From positions 19,025-83,024 of the forward strand of contig CAMAWG010000003.1 in NCBI GenBank assembly GCA_945861855.1: a stretch of DNA of 64,000 bases, written 5' to 3'. This DNA is from Rhodoplanes serenus (GTDB lineage Bacteria; Pseudomonadota; Alphaproteobacteria; Rhizobiales; Xanthobacteraceae). The translations under genes and the position numbers were made by a program. Positions within the stretch are counted from its first letter, which is position 1. Each line of letters opens with the position of its first letter. The notes below the pieces were generated by a model. That model saw only the letters and a program-made list of their open reading frames with translations, did not search any database and was not told the DNA's origin. Shown in pieces: positions 27,570 to 36,498 of the stretch.

Positions 27570-30500
27570 TCAGCTCTGAGCAAGGGCAGGAAGGCTATCT
27601 GGTATCGTCCGCTGCGGTGCCGAATTTGGCTTGATCCGAAACCACGCAACGTACAGGGCTGGCAAGAATACGAGAGTCAGCAGCGTCGCGACCACCAGGC
27701 CGCCCATCACCGCATAGGCCATCGGCCCCCAGAACACGGTGGGGGCGATTGGAATCATGCCCAAGATAGCGGCTGCAGCGGTCAGCAGGATTGGGCGCAG
27801 CCTGTGCTCCGTGGCCACGATCACTGCGTCCCATGGGTGCTGGCCCGCAGCAATTTCGGTATCGATCTGGTCGATCAGGATCACCGAATTGCGGATGACC
27901 ATGCCGATCAACGAGACGACGCCGAGGATCGCAACGAATCCCATAGGTGCGCGCGAGATAAGCAGCGCGGCGGCAACACCGATGAGAGCCAGCGGTGCGG
28001 TGGCAAGCACAAGGAACAGCCGCTGAAAGCTCTGCAGTTGCACCATAAGGATCGTAATCATGATGAGGATCATGAGTGGAAAGACCGCGAAAATGCTGGC
28101 CTCAGCCTTGGCGCTCTCTTCAACCGTGCCGCCTGCAACCACGTCATAACCCGCCGGCAGGTTCGATTTGAATGCTGCAACGTCGGAGGAGAGCGCTTTG
28201 ACAACGGTCGCTGCCTCCAGGCCCGGCGCCGTATCGGCTTGCACCGTGATTGTTGGCAAACGATGCCGGCGCCAAACCAGCGGAGATTCGGTCGCGTAAG
28301 AGAGCTTAGCGACCTGCTCAAGGGGCACCGAGCGCCCGCCAGGCACGTTGATCATCAGGCTGCGCAGAGTCTCTAGCTTGGCGCGCTCTTCCGGAATAGC
28401 GCGGGCGACGATATCGATCAGGTAGATATCATCGCGGACCTGGGTGACCGTTGTGCCCGATAACACAGCGTTGATGGTCTGACTCAATGCTTGCGAACTG
28501 ATACCGAGCGCCCGAGCCCGGTCCTGGTCCACCTCGACGCGGACCACCTTGGACGGCTCGTTCCAGTCGAAGTTGATGTTCCGCGCATTCGGAGTGTTGC
28601 GCAGTAGTGAGGCGAAGTTCTGCGCGATCTCGCGGACTTTCATGGGATCGGGACCGCTGATGCGGAACTTAAGCGGCCAGCCGACCGGAGGTCCAAGCTC
28701 CAACGGACTGACGCGCGGCTGCACCTGATCGAATTCCGGCCCCTGCAATGCGGCGAGGATGCGCTTGTGCACGGCTGGGCGAACTTTGAAGCCCTTCGTG
28801 ACAATGACGCCTTGCGAGAAGAAGTCGTTCGCCAGCTGTTGGTCGAGCGGCAGGTAGAATCGGATTGCGCCGCTTCCGACATAAAACGACCAGTGTTCGA
28901 TGTCGGGATCGGTCTTCAGAATCCTCTCGAGATCATCAACCACCTTGCGCGTTGCATTGATCGAAGATCCTTGCGGAAGCGTCAGGTCGACAAGCAGCTC
29001 AGGACGGTCGGAGCTCGGGAAGAACTGCTGCTGCACGAATTGCATGCCCGCGAGAGCGGCGACGAACATCCCCACAGTGGCACCGATCACCCAGCACTTG
29101 AGATGCAACACGCGATCGAGGAGAGCATGGAAGGCGCGGCCGAAGCGCGACGGCTCATGGCCGTGGTCCTTCATTTTGTCTGGCAAAATGAAGACGCCTA
29201 TCAGCGGCGTAAACAACACGGCCACGAACCAGGAGGCAATCAACGCGATTCCGACGACGGCGAACAGCGTGAAGGTATACTCGCCGGCGCTACTCGCCGC
29301 AAAGCCCACGGGGACGAAACCTGCAATGGTGACGAGCGTTCCGGTCAGCATCGGGAAGGCGGTGGCGGAATAGGCGAACGACGCGGCGCTCACCTTATCG
29401 GAGCCCTCCTCGAGTTTTTTGATCATCATCTCCACCGCAATCATCGCGTCGTCGACCAGAAGGCCTAGTCCGATGATGAGCGCGCCGAGCGAGATACGCT
29501 GCAGGCTCACTCCGGCAAGATTCATGACGACGAAGGTGATCGCAAGAACCAGCGGAATCGAAATCGCGACGACGATGCCGGGGCGCCAACCGAGTGCTAA
29601 GAAGCTCACGGCCAAAACGATGGCGATGGCTTCGATCAAGACCTTAATGAACTCGCCTACCGCATCTTGGACGACCTTTGGCTGGTTGGCGACCAGATGG
29701 GTCTCGATTCCCGCAGGCAGGTCGGCCGTCACCTTGGTGAGGCGCTTTTTAACGTGCTCCCCGAAAGCAAGGACGTCGCCGTTCTTGCGCATCGACATAG
29801 CCAGGCCGACGGCGTCGCGACCATTGTAGCGGAACATCGGCTGCTGTGGGTCAGCGTAGCCCCGTTGCACCTTGGCAATGTCGCTCAGCCGAAAGAAACG
29901 GCCGTTGAAACGGAAATTGATGGCTTTCAGGCTCTCTTCGGACGTGAACTGACCCGAGACGCGAATCGCGATCTTCTCTTCAGCTGAATCCACTGTCCCA
30001 CTCGGCTGGATCGCGTTCTGCGCCTGCAATGTCTGGATCAACTCGGAAATGTCGAGCCCCATGGCGGCGAGCTGTTGAGTGGAGAACTCCAGATAGACTT
30101 TTTCGTCCTGGGTGCCGAGAAGGTCGATCTTCGCAACGTCGGGAACGCTGAGCAGCTCGGCTCGCACGCGCTCGGCGTGATCACGCAGCTCTCGGTGGGA
30201 GAAGCCATCCGAAGTCAGCGCGAAGATCAGGGCAAAGGTATCGCCGAACTCATCGTTGAAGAAGGGACCTTGCACGCCTTGCGGCAAGGTCTGTTTGATG
30301 TCGCCGACCTTCTTACGCACCTGATACCAGAGATCGGGCACGTCCGAGGCACGGGTGGAGTCCTTTAGATACACGAACACCACAGACTCGCCTGGCTTGG
30401 TGTAACTCTTTTGATAATCGATGTTCGGCAGCTCCTCGAGCTTCTTCTCGATCCGATCCGTGACTTGCTGCATCGTCTCCAGTGTCGTGGCGCCGGGCCA

Positions 30501-30659
30501 TAGCGTCTTCACCACCATTGTCTTGATGGTGAAGGGCGGGTCTTCATCACGCCCGAGCCGGCGGTATTCGAAAATGCCAGCGAGCGTCACGACCAGCATC
30601 AGGTAGACGACAAAGCTCTTATGCTCAAGCGCCCAGCGGGAGAGGTTAAAGGTCGTCAT
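27570..30659 (-). CDS. efflux RND transporter permease subunit (HAE1/AcrB-like)
   Basis: 1029 aa; AcrB-type architecture, GLGLLVDDAMIAVEMMIKKLEEG, AAAAILGMIPIAPTVFWGPMAYAVMGGL. Confidence 0.96.
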   Translation of the reverse strand: MTTFNLSRWALEHKSFVVYLMLVVTLAGIFEYRRLGRDEDPPFTIKTMVVKTLWPGATTLETMQQVTDRIEKKLEELPNIDYQKSYTKPGESVVFVYLKDSTRASDVPDLWYQVRKKVGDIKQTLPQGVQGPFFNDEFGDTFALIFALTSDGFSHRELRDHAERVRAELLSVPDVAKIDLLGTQDEKVYLEFSTQQLAAMGLDISELIQTLQAQNAIQPSGTVDSAEEKIAIRVSGQFTSEESLKAINFRFNGRFFRLSDIAKVQRGYADPQQPMFRYNGRDAVGLAMSMRKNGDVLAFGEHVKKRLTKVTADLPAGIETHLVANQPKVVQDAVGEFIKVLIEAIAIVLAVSFLALGWRPGIVVAISIPLVLAITFVVMNLAGVSLQRISLGALIIGLGLLVDDAMIAVEMMIKKLEEGSDKVSAASFAYSATAFPMLTGTLVTIAGFVPVGFAASSAGEYTFTLFAVVGIALIASWFVAVLFTPLIGVFILPDKMKDHGHEPSRFGRAFHALLDRVLHLKCWVIGATVGMFVAALAGMQFVQQQFFPSSDRPELLVDLTLPQGSSINATRKVVDDLERILKTDPDIEHWSFYVGSGAIRFYLPLDQQLANDFFSQGVIVTKGFKVRPAVHKRILAALQGPEFDQVQPRVSPLELGPPVGWPLKFRISGPDPMKVREIAQNFASLLRNTPNARNINFDWNEPSKVVRVEVDQDRARALGISSQALSQTINAVLSGTTVTQVRDDIYLIDIVARAIPEERAKLETLRSLMINVPGGRSVPLEQVAKLSYATESPLVWRRHRLPTITVQADTAPGLEAATVVKALSSDVAAFKSNLPAGYDVVAGGTVEESAKAEASIFAVFPLMILIMITILMVQLQSFQRLFLVLATAPLALIGVAAALLISRAPMGFVAILGVVSLIGMVIRNSVILIDQIDTEIAAGQHPWDAVIVATEHRLRPILLTAAAAILGMIPIAPTVFWGPMAYAVMGGLVVATLLTLVFLPALYVAWFRIKPNSAPQRTIPDSLPALAQS

Positions 30660-31741
30660 TTGCGGTTACTCCCGGCCAGGTTTACTGCGGCGAGCCTGAC
30701 CTTCTGACCGACGGTGAGGGTGTTCACGCCCGCGGTGACGACGATGTCACCTTTGGCAAGACCGCTGGCGACCACGACAGTATTTGCCTCATAGCGCGCG
30801 ACCGTGATCGACCTCAGAGCGAGACTGCTCGATGGCTGATCCAGTACCCAGACGGCCGGCGACCCGGCCTTTTCAAACAGAGCGGCGAGCGGCAGTGCGA
30901 CCGCGAGAGCGGTCTGCCCTTTCAGGCGGCCACCGATACTCATGCCGAAGCGAAGCTGCGGCGGCGGGTTCTTCAGCGTGACTTTCACTGCGTAAGTGCG
31001 CGTCACTGGATCGGCGACTGGAGAGACCTCCCGCACCATGCCCTCCACCGTTAGCTCCGGATTGGACAACGGCCAAACCAGAACGTCGATTTGCGTCGTA
31101 CCGATTTCGGTTAAGGCCGTTTCGGCGATGTTGAACACGCCGTCCTTGTCGTCCGGTCGCGCCAGCTTCACCGCCAATTGGCCGGGATTCACGTTCTGGC
31201 CTGCTTCCGCGCCGACGGCAGTAATCACACCGTCGAAATCGGCCCTGAGCGTGGTGTAATTGAGCTGGTCGCGAGTGAGATCGAGATTGGCCTTGGCAGC
31301 CTTGAGCCGTGCCTCGGCGGCCTGCAGGTTGTGCAGCGCGCCGTCGTAGGTCGCCTTTGGCGTCCAGCCGTCCTTCAGGAGCTTGGCTTGGCGCGCCTCC
31401 GTTCCCTGTGCGTTGACGAGCGCCGCCTCGGCGGAGCTGACATCCGCCTCCGCCGAGCGCAGGCGGTTCTGATAATCCTGGGTGTCGAGCGTCGCCAGCG
31501 TGTCGCCTTGTTCGACCCAAGTTCCGACATCGACGAGCCGGGAAAGCACCTTGCCGGCGACGCGGAACGACAGATCGCTCTCATATCGCGGCTTGACCTC
31601 GCCGATCGCGTGGCGGTCTTCGCCGATGGGTTTGGGATTGACAACGAGCGTACGGACCAACCGGTTTTCCACCGGCACGTCCTCGGGCTTGCAGCCGGCA
31701 AGCACCAGCAGAAGCGTGAAAAGAAGGATGCAGGGCCGCAT
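30656..31741 (-). CDS. efflux RND transporter periplasmic adaptor subunit (lipoprotein)
   Basis: LLLVLAGCKPEDVPVENRLVRTLVV lipobox; ESDLSFRVAGKVLSRLVDVGTWVEQGDTLATLD. Confidence 0.94.
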   Translation of the reverse strand: MRPCILLFTLLLVLAGCKPEDVPVENRLVRTLVVNPKPIGEDRHAIGEVKPRYESDLSFRVAGKVLSRLVDVGTWVEQGDTLATLDTQDYQNRLRSAEADVSSAEAALVNAQGTEARQAKLLKDGWTPKATYDGALHNLQAAEARLKAAKANLDLTRDQLNYTTLRADFDGVITAVGAEAGQNVNPGQLAVKLARPDDKDGVFNIAETALTEIGTTQIDVLVWPLSNPELTVEGMVREVSPVADPVTRTYAVKVTLKNPPPQLRFGMSIGGRLKGQTALAVALPLAALFEKAGSPAVWVLDQPSSSLALRSITVARYEANTVVVASGLAKGDIVVTAGVNTLTVGQKVRLAAVNLAGSNRK

Positions 31742-31913
31742 GTTTCGGGCTCCCAAAATCAGAGGTTGTCTTTGGCTACTTGTTGGTGGCCGATCGCGTC
31801 AGTTGCAAAAGTTTGGCCATTCGGCGATTTTGCCGGCGGCGCTCGACCGCAGGACGGACCTGCGATCGAGCAACCGAGGTTGGTGCGGCCAAATCGACCT
31901 AGCGGCGCGGCCA

Positions 31914-32219
31914 CTATGCTGCGAGCGCTTCCTTCGTCAGCGTCCAGGCTTGGCTGAGCTTCTTCGAACGCATGTCGAAGTCCGCTTGAGCGTCGGCAAT
32001 GCGCCTTTCGATGCGTGCCTTGGCCTGGCCGGTCGCGGCCTTCGCCTGATCCTGCAGCGCCTTAATCCGCGTCTCGGCTTCAGCCTTCGCCTGGTCCAGC
32101 CTTACCTTGGCCTGCTCCTGTACCGCCTTGATCTGCTTTTTCACGCGCTCGATGTCTTGCTGGATGGCCGCGCGATTCTCGGAGGCCGCCTGCTTGAGAT
32201 CGTCGCTGAGCGCTTTCAT
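31914..32219 (-). CDS. charged coiled-coil hypothetical protein
   Basis: MKALSDDLKQAASENRAAIQQDIERVKKQIKAVQEQAKVRLDQAKAEAETRIKALQDQAKAATGQAKARIERRIADAQADFDMRSKKLSQAW; ATGA overlap with upstream gene. Confidence 0.75.
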   Translation of the reverse strand: MKALSDDLKQAASENRAAIQQDIERVKKQIKAVQEQAKVRLDQAKAEAETRIKALQDQAKAATGQAKARIERRIADAQADFDMRSKKLSQAWTLTKEALAA

Positions 32220-32713
32220 ATTCGCTTCAAGGGCCTCCCTTTCGCGCACATCTGGTCTGCGACCACTTCGCCGCGCAGCCGCCTGAACACGATCGCGTTG
32301 AGCCGCTGCAGCCGGGAATCGACCGGTGTCGTCCAGGTCTCGTCGATTTCCGCGAGAACGGCGAATTTGCCGGCCGTGAGGGTCTTGGAAACGTCATCAA
32401 GGAACGTCACATCGACCCCGCTCTTGCTCACGTCGAAGAACAGGCCCGCCAAGCCGCCGACCGAGGCGCCGACGGCTACTCCGACGGGACCGCCGAAGAT
32501 TCCGATCAAGCTGCCCGTGAGTAATCCGACCGCTGTGCCGACCGGCCCGGAGTCGGCCGCCTGTTTGACTTCGATCTTTCCGCTTTTCTCCTTGGCGATC
32601 ACCGCCGCCGAATAGAGGCTGATGTCGCCGTCGTGGTGCAGACCCTTCAGGGCGCTCAGCCCCTCGTATGCCGCATCCTCACGGTCAAAAACTGCAACAA
32701 GCATCTTGTTCAT
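32216..32713 (-). CDS. DUF1269 domain-containing glycine-zipper membrane protein
   Basis: MLVAVFDREDAAYEGLSALKGLHHDGDISLYSAAVIAKEKSGKIEVKQAADSGPVGTAVGLLTGSLIGIFGGPVGVAVGASVGGLAGLFFD. Confidence 0.88.
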   Translation of the reverse strand: MNKMLVAVFDREDAAYEGLSALKGLHHDGDISLYSAAVIAKEKSGKIEVKQAADSGPVGTAVGLLTGSLIGIFGGPVGVAVGASVGGLAGLFFDVSKSGVDVTFLDDVSKTLTAGKFAVLAEIDETWTTPVDSRLQRLNAIVFRRLRGEVVADQMCAKGRPLKRI

Positions 32714-32765
32714 GGGTAGTACTCCTTCTGTTGGTTCGACTGTTTGATTGACTTGCTTGCGTCAT

Positions 32766-32880
32766 GTTGACGATGGCAACTTTATATCCGGCGGTAGTTG
32801 TCAATGTCTACATTTTCTAACAAATAGCTGATATGCAGAATGTTGACATCGACAACTTGATTTGTTAAATGTAGGCAAAT
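32766..32880. promoter_or_regulatory. putative TetR operator array in the divergent efflux/tetR intergenic region
   Basis: GTTGACGATGGCAAC (32766), GTTGTCAATGTCTAC (32797), GTTGACATCGACAAC (32842), plus near-inverted CTACATTT(tct)AACAAAT / ATTTGTTAAATGTAG. Confidence 0.5.
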
Positions 32881-32898
32881 TCAGCGGGTTATCGAGCA

Positions 32899-33576
32899 AT
32901 GCCCAAGCCTCAATCCCACGAGCGTCCATACCACCACGGCGACCTGCGCCGTGCGATCGTCATGGCCGCGCTGGAAATCCTGCACGAAACCCAAAGCCTT
33001 GAGTTTTCGCTGCGCGAACTTGCCCGGCGAGCGGGCGTCAGCCACAACGCCCCTTACAAGCACTTTGCCGACAAACGTGAGCTATTGGCGGCCGTATCGG
33101 CGGCGGGGTTCGAGACGCTGACGAAGAGAATGGCCCGCGAAATCGTGGGCCTCGACAATGCTCGCGAGCGGTTGTTCGCAATGTTGCGCGCTTATATCGA
33201 CCATGGCGTTGAAAATCCGGCGCTCTACAGCTTGATGTTCGGAGGCCATCTGAGCGGTCCGGAACGTAGCCGCCCCGCTATCGAACGGGCTGAAGCGGAG
33301 AAGACCAAAGCTCTGCTTGCGGGCGTGATCGTCGCCGGAGGTCTGGGACGCGCTATCCCGCACATCTCACGCAACGAACGAAAAATTGCCGGCGCGATTC
33401 TGGCGTGTTGGTCCCTTGTGCATGGTCTCACTCTGCTACTGGCCGATGGGCTCGTCGGACCGAAGAAAAAATCTGGCGCGCTGGGTGACAGCCTCGTGCA
33501 GGGCATTCTGGACGGTCTCGCGGTGGAACTTCCCGCCTTGCCGCCGGGTACTTGGATAGGGCCGCAAGGGTCCTAG
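32899..33576 (+). CDS. TetR/AcrR family transcriptional regulator
   Basis: YHHGDLRRAIVMAALEILHETQSLEFSLRELARRAGVSHNAPYKHFADKRELLAAVSAAGFETL. Confidence 0.94.
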   Translation: MPKPQSHERPYHHGDLRRAIVMAALEILHETQSLEFSLRELARRAGVSHNAPYKHFADKRELLAAVSAAGFETLTKRMAREIVGLDNARERLFAMLRAYIDHGVENPALYSLMFGGHLSGPERSRPAIERAEAEKTKALLAGVIVAGGLGRAIPHISRNERKIAGAILACWSLVHGLTLLLADGLVGPKKKSGALGDSLVQGILDGLAVELPALPPGTWIGPQGS

Positions 33577-33818
33577 CGAAATTTTCTCCACTGTTAGTTC
33601 CGAATATCCAAGAACAGCTACCCCGATATTTTCTGCGGTTCGAAATGACGCGATTGGCACAAGGCGAACCTGGTTCAATGTTCGCTTTGCAGTCGCTATC
33701 GGGAGGAAAGCGGACATAACGTGGCCCTTACCCAGCAAGCTCGATTTAGGAGTACACGTCCCGGACTTTTGGAAGGGTCGGCGGCCGCAAGGGCAGCGCC
33801 CAGTGGAGATGAAACGAT

Positions 33819-34754
33819 CTACAACGCCCGCTTTGCGGCCGCGTCGAGCAGCAGCGCCACGAACAATATCAGGCCGGCGTCACGGTTGGAGCGAAACATC
33901 CGCAGGCACGATTCCGGATCGTCGATCTCGATGCGCGCGATCTGCCAGGCGAGATGCGCTGCGAAGGCCAAAAGCCCAAGCGGGAACACCATGCCCGCGT
34001 TCGCGGTCAAGCCCGCAAGCCCGATCAGGATCACCGCCGCGATTGAGAAAATCGCCAGCATCGGCCTGGTCCGCGCGCCGAACAGGAGCGCGGTCGATTT
34101 GAGCCCGACCAGCGCGTCGTCCTCGCGGTCCTGGTGCGCGTAGATCGTGTCGTAGTGGATCACCCAGGCGATCGACCCCAAGTAGAGCAGGAACGCGGGC
34201 CACTCCAGCGCACCGCGCGCCGCGGCCCAGCCCATGAGCGCACCCCAGGAAAAGGCGAGCCCCAGAAAAATCTGCGGCCAATAGGTGAAGCGCTTCATGA
34301 ACGGATAGATCGCCACCACGCCGAGCGAGGCGATGCCGACCGCGATCGCGAAGCGGTTGAACTGCACGAGCACCAGAAGCCCGGCGAGCGCCTGCAGCAC
34401 CAGAAACACGGCGGCCGCCTTCACGCTCACCTGACCCGAGGGAATGGGCCGCGAGCGCGTGCGCTCCACGCGCGCGTCGATGTCGCGATCGACCAGGTCG
34501 TTCCAGGTGCAGCCCGCGCCGCGCATCACGATGGCGCCGATCAGCAGCAGCAGGATGTGCCAGGGGCTCGGACCCCAGTCGCCGCTGGCTGTGGCGGCGA
34601 GCGCCGACGACCACCAGCACGGCAACAGCAAGAGCCACCAGCCGATCGGCCGGTCGAGACGGGTCAGCCGGAGGTAAGGGCGCGCCCACCCCGGCGCGCT
34701 GGTGTCGACCCAGTTGCCGGTCGCATCGGCGACGCGTCCGGCTGACCGGCTCAT
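33819..34754 (-). CDS. ubiA: 4-hydroxybenzoate octaprenyltransferase
   Basis: YLRLTRLDRPIGWWLLLLPCWWSSAL, AGCTWNDLVDRDIDARVERTRSRPIPSG, YAHQDREDDALVGLKSTALLFG. Confidence 0.96.
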   Translation of the reverse strand: MSRSAGRVADATGNWVDTSAPGWARPYLRLTRLDRPIGWWLLLLPCWWSSALAATASGDWGPSPWHILLLLIGAIVMRGAGCTWNDLVDRDIDARVERTRSRPIPSGQVSVKAAAVFLVLQALAGLLVLVQFNRFAIAVGIASLGVVAIYPFMKRFTYWPQIFLGLAFSWGALMGWAAARGALEWPAFLLYLGSIAWVIHYDTIYAHQDREDDALVGLKSTALLFGARTRPMLAIFSIAAVILIGLAGLTANAGMVFPLGLLAFAAHLAWQIARIEIDDPESCLRMFRSNRDAGLILFVALLLDAAAKRAL

Positions 34755-35509
34755 CGCTGCAGGGCGTTGCCCGTCAAGGTGTCAAAGGTGCCGCGCCCGG
34801 GCTGCTTGGAGGAGGTATCGTCGGCGATGATCGGGCCGCCGAGCGCATCGCTCAGCGTCGGGCCGGGACCCGGACCCGAGGGCCCGGCGCTGCACACGGC
34901 GTTGCGGATCTGGATCGTCTTGGCGTGGTTTCCCTTGATCTGCGGGATGAGCTGCGGGGGCACGCCGCAAAGCTTCTGGTTGGTCTCAAGGAACTTGACC
35001 ATCTTGGCCTCCTTGACCGCGAAGCTCTTGAACAGCGGGCACACCTCTTCGCGGGTCGCCTTGCGCTCGCCGGCCGCCTTGATCCCGGCAGCGCCCTTTT
35101 CGACATCCTCGCGAAGCGCGGGAAAGGTCAGGCATACCTTCTGGGCTTCAGAGGGGCCCGGACCGCCGCCACCGCCAAATCCGCCTTGCACCGGAGCGGA
35201 AAAGCCGGCCGGCGCCGAAGCCTGACCTGGGGCTGGGGGCGGCGGAAACGCGGAGCCCTGGCGCAGCGCCGGAGCCTGCCCCGGGGCAGGCGGAAAGGCG
35301 CTGGACGGCTGGGTGCCGGGCGGTGGCGGAAACACGCCGGGCTGCTGAGCCCCGGGCGGAGGCGGAAACACCCCGCCCTGATTGGCTTGCCCCGAATTGG
35401 CCTGACCTGGCGGGGGCGGGAACTGGGCGGCTGCCGGCAACAGTCCGGCCAGAACCAGAACGCATACGCCGGCCGCTATCCGGTAGCGGGACAAGCGATA
35501 TGGATTCAT
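34751..35509 (-). CDS. exported proline/glycine/glutamine-rich hypothetical protein with FPPPPG repeats
   Basis: signal peptide MNPYRLSRYRIAAGVCVLVLAGLLPAAAQ followed by repeated FPPPPG(x)Q units and a conserved-looking C-terminal domain. Confidence 0.75.
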   Translation of the reverse strand: MNPYRLSRYRIAAGVCVLVLAGLLPAAAQFPPPPGQANSGQANQGGVFPPPPGAQQPGVFPPPPGTQPSSAFPPAPGQAPALRQGSAFPPPPAPGQASAPAGFSAPVQGGFGGGGGPGPSEAQKVCLTFPALREDVEKGAAGIKAAGERKATREEVCPLFKSFAVKEAKMVKFLETNQKLCGVPPQLIPQIKGNHAKTIQIRNAVCSAGPSGPGPGPTLSDALGGPIIADDTSSKQPGRGTFDTLTGNALQR

Positions 35510-35688
35510 CGTGTCGTCTCCAAGCCCGCCCCCCCTGGGGACGGCTATCAATATCAAGTCCAAGATTCAGGCGATAGGGCGGCATGATGCACCGCCGCCG
35601 CCGGACGCCCCTATCCGGCCGCCAAGGCTCTGGCGCCGCCCCGCCGGGAGGCGTAAGCCGGTCAAAACCTGCCTGAAGGACTGTTTCT

Positions 35689-36477
35689 TTGCCCCAATAC
35701 GACTTTCGAAGCCCCCGGCTCTACGTCACGGGCGCGCTGAAGGCCGGCGCGGACCTCACGCTCGACAAGCCGCAGGCGCACTATCTCCGCAACGTGCTGC
35801 GCCTCAAGCCCGGCGACGGGGTGCTGGCGTTCAACGGCAAAGACGGTGAATGGCGGGCCGCGGTCGCCGGCGAGGGCAAGCGCACCGCGCTGACCTTGCA
35901 GGACCAGACCCGGCCGCAGACCGAACCCCGGGACCTGCATTACCTGTTTGCGCCGCTCAAGCACGAGCGCCTCGATTACATGGTGCAGAAGGCGGTCGAA
36001 ATGGGCGTCTCGCAGCTGCAGCCGGTGCTGACGCGCCACACCCAGGTCCAGCGCGTCAATGTCGAGCGCATGCGCGCGAACGCGATCGAGGCCGCCGAGC
36101 AATGCGGCGTCCTTTCCATCCCCGACATCGGCGAGCCCATGACGTTCGCGCGCGCGCTCGCCGCGCGCAAGCCCGATCGCCTGCTGGTGTTCTGCGACGA
36201 AGCGGCGGACGTGAAGGACCCGGTGGCCGCACTCGCGGCCGCGCGGGAGGCGCCGAGCGCCATGCTGCCGTTGACGATGTCCGGCGCAGGCGCCGGGCCG
36301 CAGCCCCTGGCGCTGCTAATCGGCCCCGAAGGCGGCTTCGCCGAGGAGGAGCGCGATGCCCTGCTCAAGCAGACCAATATCGTGCGGCTGTCGCTCGGTC
36401 CCCGCATCCTGCGCGCCGACACCGCGGCGGTGGCGGCGCTGGCGCTGATCCAGGCGGTGCTGGGGGATTGGCGGTAG
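35689..36477 (+). CDS. rsmE: 16S rRNA (uracil(1498)-N(3))-methyltransferase
   Basis: KPQAHYLRNVLRLKPGDGVLAFNGKDGEW, LIGPEGGFAEEERDALL, LSLGPRILRADTAAVAALALIQA; TTG start. Confidence 0.94.
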   Translation: MPQYDFRSPRLYVTGALKAGADLTLDKPQAHYLRNVLRLKPGDGVLAFNGKDGEWRAAVAGEGKRTALTLQDQTRPQTEPRDLHYLFAPLKHERLDYMVQKAVEMGVSQLQPVLTRHTQVQRVNVERMRANAIEAAEQCGVLSIPDIGEPMTFARALAARKPDRLLVFCDEAADVKDPVAALAAAREAPSAMLPLTMSGAGAGPQPLALLIGPEGGFAEEERDALLKQTNIVRLSLGPRILRADTAAVAALALIQAVLGDWR

Positions 36478-36498
36478 CACGGGCGACTCCTCCCGGAG

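Noticed and set aside
33436-33738. 100 aa minus-strand ORF downstream of tetR
   Set aside because: Overlaps the tetR 3' end and repeat-like intergenic sequence; no domain
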